From Rugalucina vietnamica (taxonomy: Eukaryota; Mollusca; Bivalvia; Lucinida; Lucinidae): a stretch of DNA of 64,000 nucleotides. The stretch spans positions 7,896,501 through 7,960,500 of the forward strand of contig OZ024869.1 in NCBI GenBank assembly GCA_964017185.1, in the 5' to 3' direction. Of this stretch, positions 1 through 12,097 are shown one piece after another. Position 1 is the stretch's first letter, and the number at the start of each line of letters is the position of its first letter. The notes below the pieces were generated by a model. It was not told where the DNA came from. It did not search any database and saw nothing but the letters and a program-made list of their open reading frames with translations. Both the position numbers and the translations under genes were made by a program.

Positions 1-49
1 TGGTCCTGTTCGGAAACCACATTGTTGGTTTACCCCACTAAGCAGCTCA
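1..49 (+). mobile_element. M1 MITE, right end only
   Basis: The window opens inside an M1 copy. The 'GTTCGGAAACCACATTG' block and a decayed GGCTC-type end match the right end of the better copies at 5498 and 33610. The rest lies outside the window. Confidence 0.7.
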
Positions 50-288
50 TTTCACACTTGATGCCCCATGTTGTGTACATCCCAAGTCCGACCACCGGAA
101 CTGGAAGACGAGGTTAGTCTATCTCCTGACCTGCATGACAGATCTCATGTCTTTGTACATACAACTTTCCGGTCTGAGCTGAAATAGAAAACAAAACAAG
201 TTAAAACAACATTTTATTTTCATCTCTGTCAACTTGTGAGGCAATGTCCGAAGGTCAGTTATCCCAACACCAAAATGCACCGATTTGT

Positions 289-398
289 TGCTGCAATCCG
301 AAATTTCATACCCTCTAGCCTGCCTCTGTGACTGTACAAGCAGATTTGTGTCGGGCCTGGTCGGATTCCAAATTGTTGTTTTTCTGACGCAGCGGCTC
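289..398 (+). mobile_element. M1 MITE, right half
   Basis: This is the right half of an M1 copy: the 'ATCCGAAATTTCA' block, 'GACTGTACAAGCAG', then the GCGGCTC end. The central palindrome and left end are missing. Between it and the fragment at the window start I see no recognisable feature. Confidence 0.7.
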
Positions 399-485
399 AT
401 ATTCGAGAACACTACACAAACATGCATTTTCAAGTAAGCTTTCACCGAAATAAAATATTTAGGGCATTCTTAATTTGAGCAATTA

Positions 486-626
486 ATAAAGAACTAAACG
501 GGAAAATATCTTCACTGCTTCATGTTTTGTCGGGTACACATAGCTTTATTAGTGTAAATAAAGAACTAAACGGAAAATATCTTCACTGCTTCATGTTTTG
601 TTGGGTACACATGGCTTTATTAGTGT
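486..626. repeat. Two-copy ~72-bp tandem duplication
   Basis: A ~72-bp segment beginning 'AATAAAGAACTAAACG' and ending 'CTTTATTAGTGTA' occurs twice in a row with a few substitutions. It has no coding potential and looks like a recent local duplication. Confidence 0.85.
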
Positions 627-917
627 ATGGATATGTAAAAAACAGGACTACAAGTTTTTGTACTTAGGCTCGTGAACTTTAAAATATAGAAATATAGAAC
701 CAAAGGTTTTGAGCAAAGTTGATACCAAAAATGTCTGGAAAAGTCATTCGCGCAAATTATTATGTACATGTGCATAAAGTTTGGCACGGAACACAACCGG
801 TAAAAAAGTTAACGTAGCATTACAATCCACAGCTGCAAATCTCTGAAATTTCCTTTAATCTTTTCAACAGAAGTCATTTGTACTTGTCGATCATTTCTAC
901 CCAGTGAGCAATATAGG
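627..917. other. Non-coding, nothing recognised
   Basis: AT-rich sequence. I see no gene, no repeat shared with the rest of the window and no RNA gene. Confidence 0.5.
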
Positions 918-1191
918 CATCAGGAAAACATGTCCGTGTAATGTTTACCCACTTACACCCCACTTTTATATAGAAAAACTGGGGTTTGCAGGGGTATACT
1001 TATTTTTCTTGTTTTTGCTCCAAAACATAGATTGTGGGTACTCGTTAGAACAGATTCGGCGAGGCGGTTCTAACGTGTACCTATGTTTTGAGCAAAAATA
1101 AGAGAAATATCAAAAATTCTATGAATTTTTCAATTTTTGCTACTGAAAAAAAAAATCTTTATATATTGCATGGGCATGTTTTCGTAATGTA
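918..1191 (+). mobile_element. M2 MITE, full-length copy
   Basis: The copy runs from 'CATCAGGAAAACATG' to the inverted counterpart 'CATGTTTTCGTAATG'. The middle has a long imperfect palindrome: 'CAAAACATAGATTGTGGGT' and 'GAGGCGGTTCTAACG' are answered in inverse after a short turn. Sister copies lie at 6669, 13096, 15890, 35100, 37943 and 38650. There is no coding capacity, so it is a non-autonomous DNA transposon; the superfamily is unknown. Confidence 0.8.
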
Positions 1192-1696
1192 ATGTCGGCG
1201 ATAGCAAACGCAAACGAACACGGATCAAAAGTAGTTTCGGCTTTAACATATCGCATCGAAAATGGCATATTTTGCATCTGTGATATACATGTATGCATCA
1301 ACTGTTTGCAACATTTTCAGTGCGACTTTTTCTCGAGAAACAAAGTACACGTGCAATTGAATTCTTACATGTTCGTGTATCCTCTATATATAATCAGCGT
1401 CAGTAGCTAAAGCCCCAGACTGAGAAAAGTCATCAAAAATCACTTTTGGTGGCCACCTGTTTAGCACAAATTTCCTTGGTATAGTTGTTTAGTACTGTCC
1501 TTAGGAAGTATGAAAACCAATGTTTTAATTTTTTTCGGTCTTCTTGCAAAAGGAATTTTTATTTTGATACATGTAACGTGAAATGGGAAACATTCGTGTA
1601 GCTAGCTAGTACTATCATATGATTTTCAATTAATTTGGTTTTATTTCTGAATGTTATCTTCACTCGTGAAGTAAATTATTTATAATTGTTTATTAA

Positions 1697-1763
<67 letters not shown>

Positions 1764-1764
1764 G
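1697..1764. repeat. Compound (TTA)n/(TTG)n microsatellite
   Basis: Uninterrupted ATT repeats pass directly into GTT repeats. Confidence 0.95.
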
Positions 1765-2075
1765 ATGAACTTACGCATGTACGATGACATCACACAAAGT
1801 TCAGTACAAATGTGTCAATATTGTATCTTGGCTTCTTCATTAGGCATTCTGATGCTGAATCCGCATATCAGGTGAGCAAACAATGTTCTCTTGGGACTAA
1901 GATGCACCTATGTGAAGTCATTAAATAGTTACCTGATACCCACCTGATAATTATCTAATTACCGCTAACTAAACTAATGTGTGGAAAGATACTTCTGATA
2001 ACAGGTATTTGAAGCTGTTATCTAAACAACCGATGCTTAGTGTTCTTTTATTATTTTTTGGTTTTATCTGTTTTT

Positions 2076-2115
2076 GGTTGTATTTATTTATTTATTTATT
2101 TATTTATTTATATCT

Positions 2116-2151
<36 letters not shown>

Positions 2152-2155
2152 TTTG
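2076..2155. repeat. (TTTA)n microsatellite
   Basis: TTTA repeats with one 'TATCTA' interruption. Confidence 0.95.
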
Positions 2156-2534
2156 ATGATGTTCATATTTAGCAGCCGTATTGAATATGATTTTCAATGA
2201 CAAATAGAAAATAGTAATGATAATAATAAAAAAGGTATTAAACAAGCGAAAATGATACGTTTACGTGTATTTTGACTTTGGAAGTATGAGGATAGATGTC
2301 TTGTGTTTTTATTTTTGGGGTACTTGATTCAAAGACGATTAATGATATACAGAACATGCAAACATTTTTGTTTTGAAAAATAGAGAAATTAACTTGTATT
2401 ATTATTAATGACCCCTTAGTCAGCCTTGCTAACACACTTGTCAACATGCGTCATTTTCAGGCGAGCGAAACAAATGCAAAAATTCTTGCTTTGTGTAGAT
2501 CGCTATCAAAATTCCAAAGCCCAATATAATAAAT

Positions 2535-2745
2535 GAGCCATGTCATGAGAAAACCAACATTTTGCATATGCGAAAACAAATGTACAGATCAGCTTCGCAG
2601 TAACTACGGAGCTGATCAGCTTTTCTTTCGCTACACGGATAGTACAAAAAATTTCCAGCCTCAAGCCATCTTCTGTGCTTGTGAAGTTCAATTTGTGTCG
2701 GGCCTGTTCGAAAACCACATTGTTGGTTTTCTCATGACACGGCTC
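2535..2745 (+). mobile_element. M1 MITE, complete, AAAT target duplication
   Basis: It starts GAGCC and ends GGCTC. The inverted ends extend through 'ATGAGAAAACCAACA'. AAAT at 2531-2534 is repeated at 2746-2749. The central palindrome around 'GCTGATCAGC' has diverged. The open frame across it (…ENKCTDQLRSN…) recurs in other copies and is not a gene. Confidence 0.88.
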
Positions 2746-2961
2746 AAATACTTTTCTTTGGAACTGACTGACAGACTGACTGTTTGTCCCGAACCGAACC
2801 TGTTTGTCTTCGTGAAATTATTCCAGCACTTGGGATTAGTCAGGGTTGAGAAAATAACTCCATGTCATTAGGACGATTTATTACCATAAAATAAAAACAA
2901 AAAGAAAATGGTCAGAATGTCTAAAGAAAACAGGTTTTAGCATCAAAGCATCGACCAACAC

Positions 2962-2965
<4 letters not shown>

Positions 2966-3003
<38 letters not shown>
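2966..3003. repeat. (AG)n microsatellite
   Basis: Pure AG dinucleotide run of about 38 bp. Confidence 0.95.
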
Positions 3004-3007
<4 letters not shown>

Positions 3008-3780
3008 AAAACAACAGACTCTAATAGTGTAACAAGATAAAGTGTACGAAACGCGTAATTAGTATTTATTTTTATTTATTTCATTTATTTATTTATATAA
3101 TATTTAAAGAGGAGAAACACATTTAGCTGTAATAGCTAGTCTACCATGTGATCCTCTAAAACGTATATACAAATGTACAAATGTAATATAAAAATGACAC
3201 AAAACAATTTACATTGAAATTCATACAATTTAAAGTATGATGAATGAAATTTGCATACCCGACACAAATTTTGAAAATACACACAGCAAAATTTTAGCTT
3301 GTATTCGCCTTGATGTAGTATGAGTCTTTCCATAGGCGATTGAAAGCTCATTCCGTTTATGGGCACCAAGATGGTCAAAATAAAATAGTGCAGAATCCAA
3401 AGTGCCTTTTTTTCGGCGTGAGCCGTCTAAGCTAAGTATTGACCTAATTTCATTGGCACTATTTCATTGGACAAATTATGGGTCATATGTAAATTAGCGG
3501 CGAGATTAGACGAGCCGCGAGATTTAGACGAGATCGACTTTTTTTTTTTTAGGTCATGAGGATTTCCGGTAACCCGGTCGCGTTAGATTTCCGGGTGTGT
3601 TCCTTTACCGGTGTCCGGTAAGATCCGAAAGGGCTGTAAGATGTGGAAGTGCGATGGAAAAAAAAAACCTAGTCAAAATTATTTTCTGGCATAGAATTTT
3701 TATTTTTTAACCGATTTTGAAAATTTGTGTGGCACTTTTAAGACTAAAAAGTCAAATTTTATAGGAAGCCTCTATAGGAA
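3004..3780. other. Non-coding, nothing recognised
   Basis: AT-rich with TTTA runs near 3065-3100. No gene, RNA or shared repeat is recognised. Confidence 0.5.
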
Positions 3781-3799
3781 GGAGAATGAAAGTGTATAT

Positions 3800-4490
3800 A
3801 ATTAATTTAGGTCACATGACCAAGATGGCCGCCAAGCTCATATAATGTATATGTATATATATGGTAAAAAAACCTTTAAAAAATCTTCTCCAGAACTCAT
3901 TTAAGCCTAGGATCTTGAAACTTGGTATGTAGCATAAGGGACTAAGGTCCACAATGTGTATACAAATCATGACCCTTGGATGACCTTGACCTATTTTACG
4001 TCAAGGTCAACATAATGCATTTGAATGGGGAAAATTGTTAAAATGTAATTAAATGCGGAAAACTTGCTGTGATTGAGCAAATGGACAGAATATTGATAAT
4101 GTTTATGCAAAAAAATTACTCCCCGGCCTCGGAACTATATCCATGTATATTTTCATAATATTCAAACATCTTATTCTCTGAAACCACTTAGCAGATCAAA
4201 GCCAAACTTTATGTGGAACATCCTTAGAAAGTTGGAAGCAATGTGTATATTAATAATCCAAGTTACATGTCCAAGATGGCCGCCATGACCATATATGGTA
4301 AAAACCTTAAAAAAATTATCTTCTCCAGGACCCGAAAGCCTAGGATCTTCAAACTTGGCATGTAGCACTGGTGGTCCACATTGTGTATATAAATCATGAC
4401 CCTGGGATGAACTTGACCTATTTTATGGCAAGGTCAACTTGGCTAGCCAGTGCATTTGAATAGGGAAAATTTGGTTACATGTAATAAAAT
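3800..4490. repeat. Tandem duplication with TGACCTTGACCT motif
   Basis: Two diverged units (about 3810-4040 and 4255-4490) each contain 'CCAAGATGGCCGCC', 'TCTTCTCCAG', 'CCTAGGATCTT', 'AAATCATGACCC' and a 'TTGACCTATTTTA…CAAGGTCAA' block. Repeats carrying paired TGACC…GGTCA words next to matrix-like non-coding text are common in mollusc genomes. The unit has no coding capacity. Related TGACCTTGA-bearing repeats occur at 24150-24545. Confidence 0.75.
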
Positions 4491-4514
4491 GGGGGAAAAA
4501 TCAAAAGAGTTATA

Positions 4515-4625
4515 GGGTCAGACACTGGTGAAGCTTTAGTAGCCGAAAACGCTGTATGACCCACACAATTTCTTAATAATATTTTCGTTCTCTTAAAGAA
4601 ACTGAGTTTTAAGTTTTATTCAAGA
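4515..4625 (-). repeat. R2 repeat, old fragment
   Basis: The order 'ATAGGGTCA', 'GTAGCCGAAA', 'CTTAAAG', 'CTGAGTTTTA' matches the minus orientation of R2 seen at 27055-27150, with heavy divergence. It looks like an old partial copy. Confidence 0.5.
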
Positions 4626-5276
4626 ACAATTTGTACACAAGCAGTTATTGTTAGGACACTCACTTCTGGTAGCTACTTTGCTACATTTTGGTAGTACGTT
4701 TAATTTATTATGATAGCTCAGCTCCATCACATATCTCAAGTTATACGCACATGTGTTGAGCTGCCAAGCTAAGCTTATAGTCTAGCAATGTTTCGACATT
4801 TTAAGCTCACCAGGTGAGTTTTTAGTAAACCATGCTCTGGCATCTATTGTCTTCATTCGCAATTTTAAAGTTCTTGTAATAATAACCCATAGAACTAATC
4901 AAAATCAAACTTCATGTGAAGCATTCTCAGAAAGAGGACTGAAAATTGTTGAACAGGACGTTAAACCAAAACAAACTAAACTATTTTCCAGTAAGGTTGC
5001 CTATTACAGGTAGTGTTTTAAAATGTTTTAGTTCAACCTGTATAAAGCAAGCATATAAGGATGTGACCACACAATTTATTATGTTCGAGTCAAAACGCAG
5101 AACATATTATAACCCACATCCATTTAAAGCACGCCTATTATCTTTTTTAAAGATATTTCTTGTTTACATGTATTTGAAATAGAATCCAAGTATACAAGTG
5201 TCCCGTTTGGAAAATAATAGACATTGACGCGAGCATGCCGTTTCCACTCAATATCTTGAGAACGAATTGATTTGAT

Positions 5277-5346
<70 letters not shown>

Positions 5347-5497
5347 GCAAATGATTAATTGACGTCAGAATTTCATTTCGCTCATAATCTTTGAGACTCA
5401 ATTGGCACAAGTTGACCAAATGTTGCAAGCACTGTAATAAATGGCACCATTTTTGTTTTGCACTAGATTTGCATTGAGAGTGTTCCGTATAACATTT
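4626..5497. other. Non-coding stretch with long (TG)n tract
   Basis: No gene recognised. 'CTCACCAGGTGAG' near 4806 is a small palindrome. The stretch includes the (TG)n tract at 5280-5342. Confidence 0.55.
5280..5342. repeat. (TG)n microsatellite
   Basis: About 31 TG units without interruption. It gives a poly-Thr/His frame on the minus strand that is not a gene. Confidence 0.95.
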
Positions 5498-5757
5498 GAG
5501 CCGCCTCATGAGAAAACCAACAATCTGCATAGGTGAAAACAAAGACGCAGATCAGCTTCGAGGTAACCACGAAGCTGATCAGCGCCTTTGAACCACGAAG
5601 CTGATCAGCGCCTTTGTTTTCGCTACTCGGATGGTAGAATTCCTCTATTACTTAAATCCGGAATTTCAAGCTTCTAGCTCTTTTCTGTGCTTGTAAAGGC
5701 CGGTTTGTGTCGAACCTGTTCGGAAACCACATTGTTGGTTTTCCCACGAGGTGGCTC
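5498..5757 (+). mobile_element. M1 MITE, complete, ATTT target duplication
   Basis: Starts GAGCCGCCTC, ends GAGGTGGCTC, flanked by ATTT at 5494-5497 and 5758-5761. After the central palindrome a ~25-bp block ('ACCACGAAGCTGATCAGCG') is duplicated in tandem, which explains the extra length. Confidence 0.9.
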
Positions 5758-5761
5758 ATTT

Positions 5762-6668
5762 CTTTTTAAAATCAAAAATAGATCTACAATTCATTATTTA
5801 GGCCTACCATATTAATTGCGCTGATTGAAAAGACACGCAATGAATATTGATGTTTGCCGGTTTGGATACCGTCAGGACACGGGAATTCTACATCATAATC
5901 AGTTTCGCCGTGGCGTCGGATGCTCGGTCACAATGTTCGATGTTTCCTTGTTCTTTATGTATTTAACTGTTGCCATTTCAAAAATGCTTTCATTGCAGCG
6001 GTATGGAAACTTCAACAAATGCATTTGAACGTAGCTTTAAGGCCGTACGCAAGCCATGTATGTTCATAAAAAATCTAGCCGCTTTATGATCGATCTATTT
6101 CAGAAAAAAAAACGTCATTTTTTCTGTATGTGACATTATCTGGCATTTTGGGCCTTGTAGAGTCAAAGTCATAAATTTGTTTTTTAACATTTTTACACTT
6201 TTTATTATGTAAATAATACAATTCCAAAAGCTTTTGTGAATTGGGCTTTAGATAATTAAGAACAAAAAAAATAGAAAATACGCTCCATCCTCAGTTTGCA
6301 TCTGGAAAGGAAAACAATTGACCTTTGAAAAACGTCGTTTTTTGATCTGTTGTCCCAAAACTTTTGGTGATTAAATGGTGGGTAAATATTATAGAATAAG
6401 AAATGTCAAAGCTGTCATTAGAAATTTCCAACCTTTCTCAGAGAACGTCACGTACAGCTTTGCACCGAAACTTCACCCTTCACTGCCACTTCTGCGACAG
6501 AACGGTCACAAAATGGGAATAAATGTCTGGTCATCATGACGATGCAATAATATTTCAGATGGACACATAAATGTAAGCAAACGATTTGCGTTGTTTCTAT
6601 GGCGAGATACCATATTTATTTGGCTTTATGGCGGCGTTTAAATTTGCATACACATGCACGTTATACAT
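5762..6668. other. Non-coding, nothing recognised
   Basis: AT-rich. No gene, RNA or shared repeat is recognised over about 900 bp. Confidence 0.5.
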
Positions 6669-6934
6669 GCACCAGGAAAACATGTCCATGGAACGTGTAC
6701 CCCCTTGAACCCCACTTTTATATAGAAAAATGGGGTTTGCAGGGGTATACCTATTTTTCTTATTTTTGCTCCATCACATAGGTTATGGGTACTCGTTAGA
6801 GCCGAGGCGGCTCTAACGTGTACCCACAATCTATGCTTTGAGTAAAATTATTATTTTTTTTTCTACCGAAAAGTTTTCATTTTTTACAAATTTAAAAATC
6901 TCTGTATATCGCATGGGCATGTTTTCGTAATGTG
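6669..6934 (+). mobile_element. M2 MITE, full-length copy
   Basis: From 'CACCAGGAAAACATG' to 'GCATGTTTTCGTAATG'. It keeps the 'CCCCACTTTTATATAG' block and the palindromic 'GAGCCGAGGCGGCTC' centre. Confidence 0.85.
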
Positions 6935-7205
6935 TAACCAACGGAAAACAGTACATGTATCTGTGATTTTTCTAATCAAGTGACATATACTTGTATAAAT
7001 CCATACTGTTTAATGTTTTATCATTTCTGAAATCGAGAAATACTACTTAAAATAGTTTAAATGAATTAGATGTACATGTTCTAGTTTTCTAAACTAAAAA
7101 CATCATTTACCTTAAATATTCCGAACAAAACTAGAAAAGTGCAAACGCAGTACGCATATATTCAAACACATGCCACAACATTTTAACAAGTGTGGGGGTA
7201 ACAGA
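6935..7205. other. Non-coding, nothing recognised
   Basis: AT-rich spacer between an M2 copy and the foldback element. No feature seen. Confidence 0.5.
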
Positions 7206-7289
7206 AAATGACCATGACAATTCAGTAGTAAGTGTAACCTATGGAACGCCAAAGCTGTCTGATGGTAAGGAATAAAAACATTTGATGCA

Positions 7290-7665
7290 TCATCGTCATT
7301 ATATCCTGCTCACATTTGATTATATGTTGTATAGTTTGCATTATATGATGAGAAAAGTCCATTATATGTTGGACCAGGTTCTTTATATTATGAAAATTTT
7401 TATTATATGATGAGTAAACATCTTTATATTATGGTAGACTAACATTATATGATGGGTAAACATCTTTATATTATGGTAGACTTACATTATATGCTGATAC
7501 AACCTCATTATATGATGTGACAACTACATTATATTATGGACTATTGTCTTTATATGCATCAAGTTCATTATATGGTTCGATAACTTCTTTATATGCGCAA
7601 ACTTCATTATATGCGCAAACTTCATAATATGATGTGACAAATACATTATATGATGTGGACGATTT
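7290..7665. repeat. ATTATATGATG minisatellite, left arm
   Basis: Degenerate units alternate between 'CATTATATGATG' and 'CTTTATATTATG' with short spacers. The inverted counterpart is at about 10205-10560. Confidence 0.85.
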
Positions 7666-7742
7666 TGCGAGAAGAAGAATTACATTGACACCGTTTAGAG
7701 AGTTATTGTATACATGCCGGGACTTCCGGACATACTGCTGAT

Positions 7743-7849
<107 letters not shown>

Positions 7850-8159
7850 GTAATCATCATGATCATGATCGATCATCACCATCATCATCATCATCATCGT
7901 CATGATGATATATCATCATCAATATCGATCATCATCATCATCATGATCGACAGTAGTATAGAGGGTGGATTTTTAATCTACTTTCCTGGTCGCCTGGTGT
8001 TGTTCGGTTGTTCAAGATGGCGGCCTCCATGGGACCGATATTGCGCAATATTTCGTAAGATCCACGAATCATTCTATTTCCGTTTCCGTGCCACTTTCGA
8101 TATCTGATCCGGTTTCTTATTGGCATTTTAAGAACGTCTAGCGTCTTCCTGGCCACCAC

Positions 8160-8690
8160 TAGCAGACTTCCAGGATACCGGTGCCAATTAGATTAAGCTT
8201 AGATTTCGACTCCCAATACCCTCCCGAGTCGAAAGCGTCGGTCTGCGACACTACCAGACCACTCGCAGACTTCCAGGATACCGGTGCCAATTAGTTTAAG
8301 CTTAGATTTCGACCCCAAGACTCTCCCGACTCGAAAGCGTCGGTCTGCGACACTATCAGACCACTCGCAGACTTCCAGGATACCGGTGCCAATATGTTTA
8401 AGCATATATATCGACTCCCAAGACCCTCCCGAGTCGATAGAGTCGGTCTGCGACACTATCAGACCACTCCCAGACTTCCAGGATACCGGTGTCAATTAGT
8501 TTAAGCATATATTTCGACTCACAAAACCCTCCCGAGTCGATATAGTCGGTCTGCGACACTACTAGACCACTCGCAGACTTCCAGGATTCCGGTGCCAATA
8601 AGTTAAAGCTTAGATTTCGACTCTCAAGACCATCCCGAATCGAAAGCGTCGGTCTGCGACAATATCAGACCACTCGCAGACTTCCAGGAT
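8160..8690. repeat. ~103-bp tandem units, left arm (about five)
   Basis: Units recur at about 8165, 8268, 8371, 8472, 8575 and 8676, each with 'CGCAGACTTCCAGGATACC' and 'GTCGGTCTGCGACACTA'. Inside each unit GTCTGCGA and TCGCAGAC can pair, so a unit is itself a hairpin. The open frames over this stretch only translate the repeat. Confidence 0.9.
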
Positions 8691-8929
8691 TTAGCTCGGA
8701 TTGGAGTTTATGGAGCTATTTTATCTTCATGCCTCCCCAGTTCCTCATTCTGACTCCTCGCACCCTACAAAATGGCTATTTGACACTTTTCGGTGACTGT
8801 CATACTCAGCGAAAACCCCACCCCCACCCCCGTATATTATATGGTTTATGCGCAGTTGTGTGCTACATACATTGGATATAGGTGTATTTGGACGAACGAT
8901 AGTCAAGGTTTGGTAGCAACAGTTGTGTC

Positions 8930-9775
8930 ACCGGATTCCTGGAAGTCTGCGAGTAGTCAAAACTTGTCGCAGACAATTCAAATGGTCTTATAGGATCTAA
9001 CAAGGTCAAATCAGATTTTAACTCTATTGACACCGGAATCCTGGAAGTCTGCGAGTAGTCAACACGTTCGCAGACCGTTTCAAATGGTCTTATAGGATCT
9101 CAGAATGTCAAATCATGCTTTTACCCTATTGGCACCGGAATCCTGGAAGTCTGCTTGTAGTCAGAACGTCTCGCAGACCGTTTCAACCCGTTTTATATGG
9201 TTTGAGGTCAAATCAGGCTTTTACTCTATTGGCACCGGACTCCTGGAAGACTGCAAGTGGTCTGATATTGTCGCAGACCGACGCTTTCGATTCGGGATGG
9301 TCTTGATAGTCGAAATCTAAGCTTTAACTTATTGGCACCGGAATCCTGGAAGTCTGCGAGTGGTCTGGTATTATCGCAGACCGACGCTTTCGACTCGGGA
9401 GGGTCCTGTGAGTCAAAATATATGCTTAAACTAATTAGCACCGGTATCCTGGAAGTCTGCGAGAGGTCTGATAGTGTCGCAGACCGACGCTTTCGACTCG
9501 GGAGGGTTATGGGAGTCGATATATATGCTTAAACTAATTGGCACCGGTATCCTGGAAGTCTGCGAGTGGTCTGATAGTGTCGCAGACCGACGCTTTCGAC
9601 CCGGGAGGGTTATGGGAGTCGAAATATATGCTTAAACTAATTGGCACCGGTATCCTCGAAGTCTGCGAGTGGTCTGGTAGTGTCGCAGACCGACGCTTTC
9701 GACTCGGGAGGGTATTGGGAGTCGAAATCTAAGCTTAATCTAATTGGCACCGGTATCCTGGAAGTCTGCTAGTGG
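8930..9775. repeat. ~103-bp tandem units, right arm (about eight), inverted
   Basis: The same unit as the left arm on the other strand, with 'GGTATCCTGGAAGTCTGCG' at roughly 103-bp spacing. The units nearest the centre (8930-9240) are the most diverged, as expected if the array grew outward or was homogenised distally. Confidence 0.88.
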
Positions 9776-10045
9776 TGGCCAGGATGGCGCTAGCCGTTCT
9801 TAAAATGCCAATAAGAAACCGGATCGAAAGTGGCATGGAAACGGAAATAGAATGATTCGTGGATCTTACGAAATATTGCGCAATATCGGTTCCATGGAGG
9901 CCGCCATCTTGAACAACCGAACAACACCAGGCGACCATGAAAGTAGATTAAAAATCCACCCTCTATACTACTTTCGATCATGATGATGATGATGATCGAT
10001 ATTGATGATGATATATCATCATGACGATGATGATGATGATGGTGA

Positions 10046-10046
10046 T

Positions 10047-10132
<86 letters not shown>
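10046..10132. repeat. (GATA)n microsatellite, right arm
   Basis: Pure GATA run, the inverted partner of 7744-7849. Confidence 0.95.
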
Positions 10133-10770
10133 ATCAGCAGTATGTCCGGTAATCCCGGCATGTATACAATCGGTGTCAATGTAATTCTTCTTCTCGCAAA
10201 ATCGTCCACATCATATAATGTAGTTGTCACATCATATAATGAAGTTTGCGCATATAATGAAGTTTGCGCATATAATGAAGTTATCGTACCATATAATGAT
10301 CTTGATGCATATAAAGACAATAGCCCATAATATAATGTAGTTGTCACATCATATAATTAAGTTGTATCAGCATATAATGTAAGTCTACCATAATATAAAG
10401 ATGTTTACCCATCGTATAATGTAAGTCTACCATAATATAAAGATGTTTACTCATCATATAATGAAAATTTTTATAATATAAAGAACCTGGTCCAACATAT
10501 AATGGCCTTTTCTCATCATATAATGCACACTATACAACATATAATCAAATGTGAGCAGGATATAATGACGATGATGCAGCAAATGTTTTTATTCCTTACC
10601 ATCAGACAGCTTTGGCGTTCCATAGTAACCGAACTCGATTGTCGATGACTTGCACCCATTTCCGCATACTACTGAATTGAAATTGTCATTCTATGACCTC
10701 TTAATTGTTAAAATTAATGCGGTACAGTGTTGTTTGCTTTGACAGAGCAAATTACTTCCCATATTACAAT

Positions 10771-10880
10771 GTTTATATATATATATATTTTTTTTTTTTT
10801 TAAATTCAGTTTTACGTCCCTTCCAAGATTATTTCAGCTCATATGAGACGGGCCAATCATTAGGTGGGGCGAAAACGGGA
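10771..10880 (-). mobile_element. S1 SINE, 3' part
   Basis: On the minus strand it reads 'TGATTGGCCCGTCTCATATG', 'AAGGGACGTAAAACTGAAT', then an A-rich and (AT)n tail. This is the 3' half of the SINE that is complete at 19858. The tRNA head is missing. Confidence 0.85.
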
Positions 10881-11566
10881 TTTTGTTTTGTTCAGTACAT
10901 ATTCAACTCATGCGAAGTTTTCTTAACTGTCAATCTATAAAATCACCATTCACATTTTGTTTTTCATTTTAATGTCAAAACATATTCACGTATGGTCGCT
11001 TTCGAAGGTTTTCTGTTCGAATATCAGCTACATGTATCTGCACACACGGTTTACTCTCCAAAATCATAACGCCGATTGACTTATCATTCATGTAAATTAT
11101 AGCAATCATCAGGCAAATTATGGCTATTATTTTATCATGTATTCGGTCAGATACATTCTCCGCCAGATTAATGTATGATTAATGAGGTTCATTTCCAGGG
11201 ATTTTCAGGACACCGTATGTACCATTTGATGCTGCCATGGTTAATAAATACCATGTTAAAATTCAATCACACAATTTTAATTATTCAAATTAAAATGCAA
11301 GCACTGTTGAACCGCAAATTTCATATTTCGCAAAGTTCACACTTATATGTGAAGGACTGGCACCAATATGTCACATTAGTCTCTTCGTTTACATGCACAT
11401 GATTTTTCAGGATGTTTGTAACGCTCAAGATCATTTTATATGGAACTTTACCAAGGCCTCAAATGACCACACATATTTAGATGTTACCATCATATAATCA
11501 GGCTGATTAAAGTCCCATTTCAGCCCACCAAATATACATGTACGCCTGGAAAGTGAGACATTTCCC

Positions 11567-11597
<31 letters not shown>

Positions 11598-11617
11598 ATT
11601 CAACATGCATAAATTAC
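10881..11617. other. Non-coding DNA 3' of the bHLH exon, likely intron
   Basis: On the minus strand this follows the splice donor of the bHLH exon, so it is probably the start of an intron. No second exon could be identified by eye. An (AAAT)n tract lies at 11566-11597. No shared repeat is seen before the S1 copy. Confidence 0.5.
11616..11617 (-). other. Splice donor of bHLH exon 1
   Basis: On the minus strand the sequence is CCG|GTAATTTATG. Reading through gives only five more residues (VIYAC) before a stop, which do not belong to the family. Confidence 0.7.
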
Positions 11618-12097
11618 CGGTTTCGTCCTACTAGCACTGAGACAGAAAGTACACACTGTCTTTGGAGGACATTCCATCCCGCCCCTGAGCATAGCCTGAT
11701 GTTTGATACACGGTTGGTCAATACAGTCCGATCCAACCATTAACACTGTGTTCAAATGCGCGATATAACTCGTCGCAAGTCTTAGCACCTCGATTTTCGA
11801 CAGTTTTCTATCCGCCGGCTCCGTTGGAATCAGAGTCCGCAGCGTCACAAACGCTGTATTTACACTCTGTGTTCGATCCCGCTCTCTGGCATTTGCCTGA
11901 GTCCTGGGTTTCCCGTTGCTATCCAGCATCGTATCGTCAAAACCGTCATCGCCGGCTTTTCGACGTTTTCCGTTGAACGAGTCGTTCGAACACCCACTGT
12001 CATTGTCGGAAACATTCCCCGCGTCGTCATCACCTTTTCGTTTCTTTCCGTCTTTCTTCATTTTCCCGACAATCGTGTCACCTTGTTTACCGCTCAT
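11618..12097 (-). CDS. TCF15/SCX-like: TCF15/scleraxis-type bHLH transcription factor, exon 1
   Basis: This encodes the first 160 residues of a nuclear class II bHLH factor expected to bind E-boxes with an E protein. An acidic and Lys-rich N-terminus (1-60, with KRRK at 44-47) precedes the bHLH at about 64-118. The basic region is [16 protein letters not shown], with the E-box-contacting RER. The loop [10 protein letters not shown] and the helix-2 start [15 protein letters not shown] are typical of paraxis/scleraxis. The later [10 protein letters not shown] motif is a hallmark of that subfamily. The frame runs on to a stop at 11600, but CCG|GTAATT right after codon 160 is a good phase-0 splice donor, and vertebrate relatives splice at the same place. 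Exon 2 was not found. ATG at 12097 is the first start in frame. Choosing between TCF15 and SCX needs a tree. Confidence 0.9.

Larger units (their letters stand above)
1192..2530. other. Non-coding stretch with microsatellites
   Basis: No gene seen. It holds a compound (TTA)n-(TTG)n tract at about 1697-1764 and a (TTTA)n tract at about 2076-2155. The Leu/Tyr/Ile-rich open frame across the second tract is only the translated microsatellite. Confidence 0.6.

Noticed and set aside
1979-2200. Hydrophobic open frame (LFIYLFIYLY)
   Set aside because: Translated (TTTA) microsatellite.
2533-2871. 112-residue open frame (…ENKCTDQLRSN…)
   Set aside because: It lies across an M1 MITE. The same peptide recurs in other M1 copies on both strands because the palindrome lacks stops.
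9790-10347. 185-residue open frame on the minus strand
   Set aside because: It translates the foldback arm, including the GATA array (YLSI repeats) and CAT repeats.
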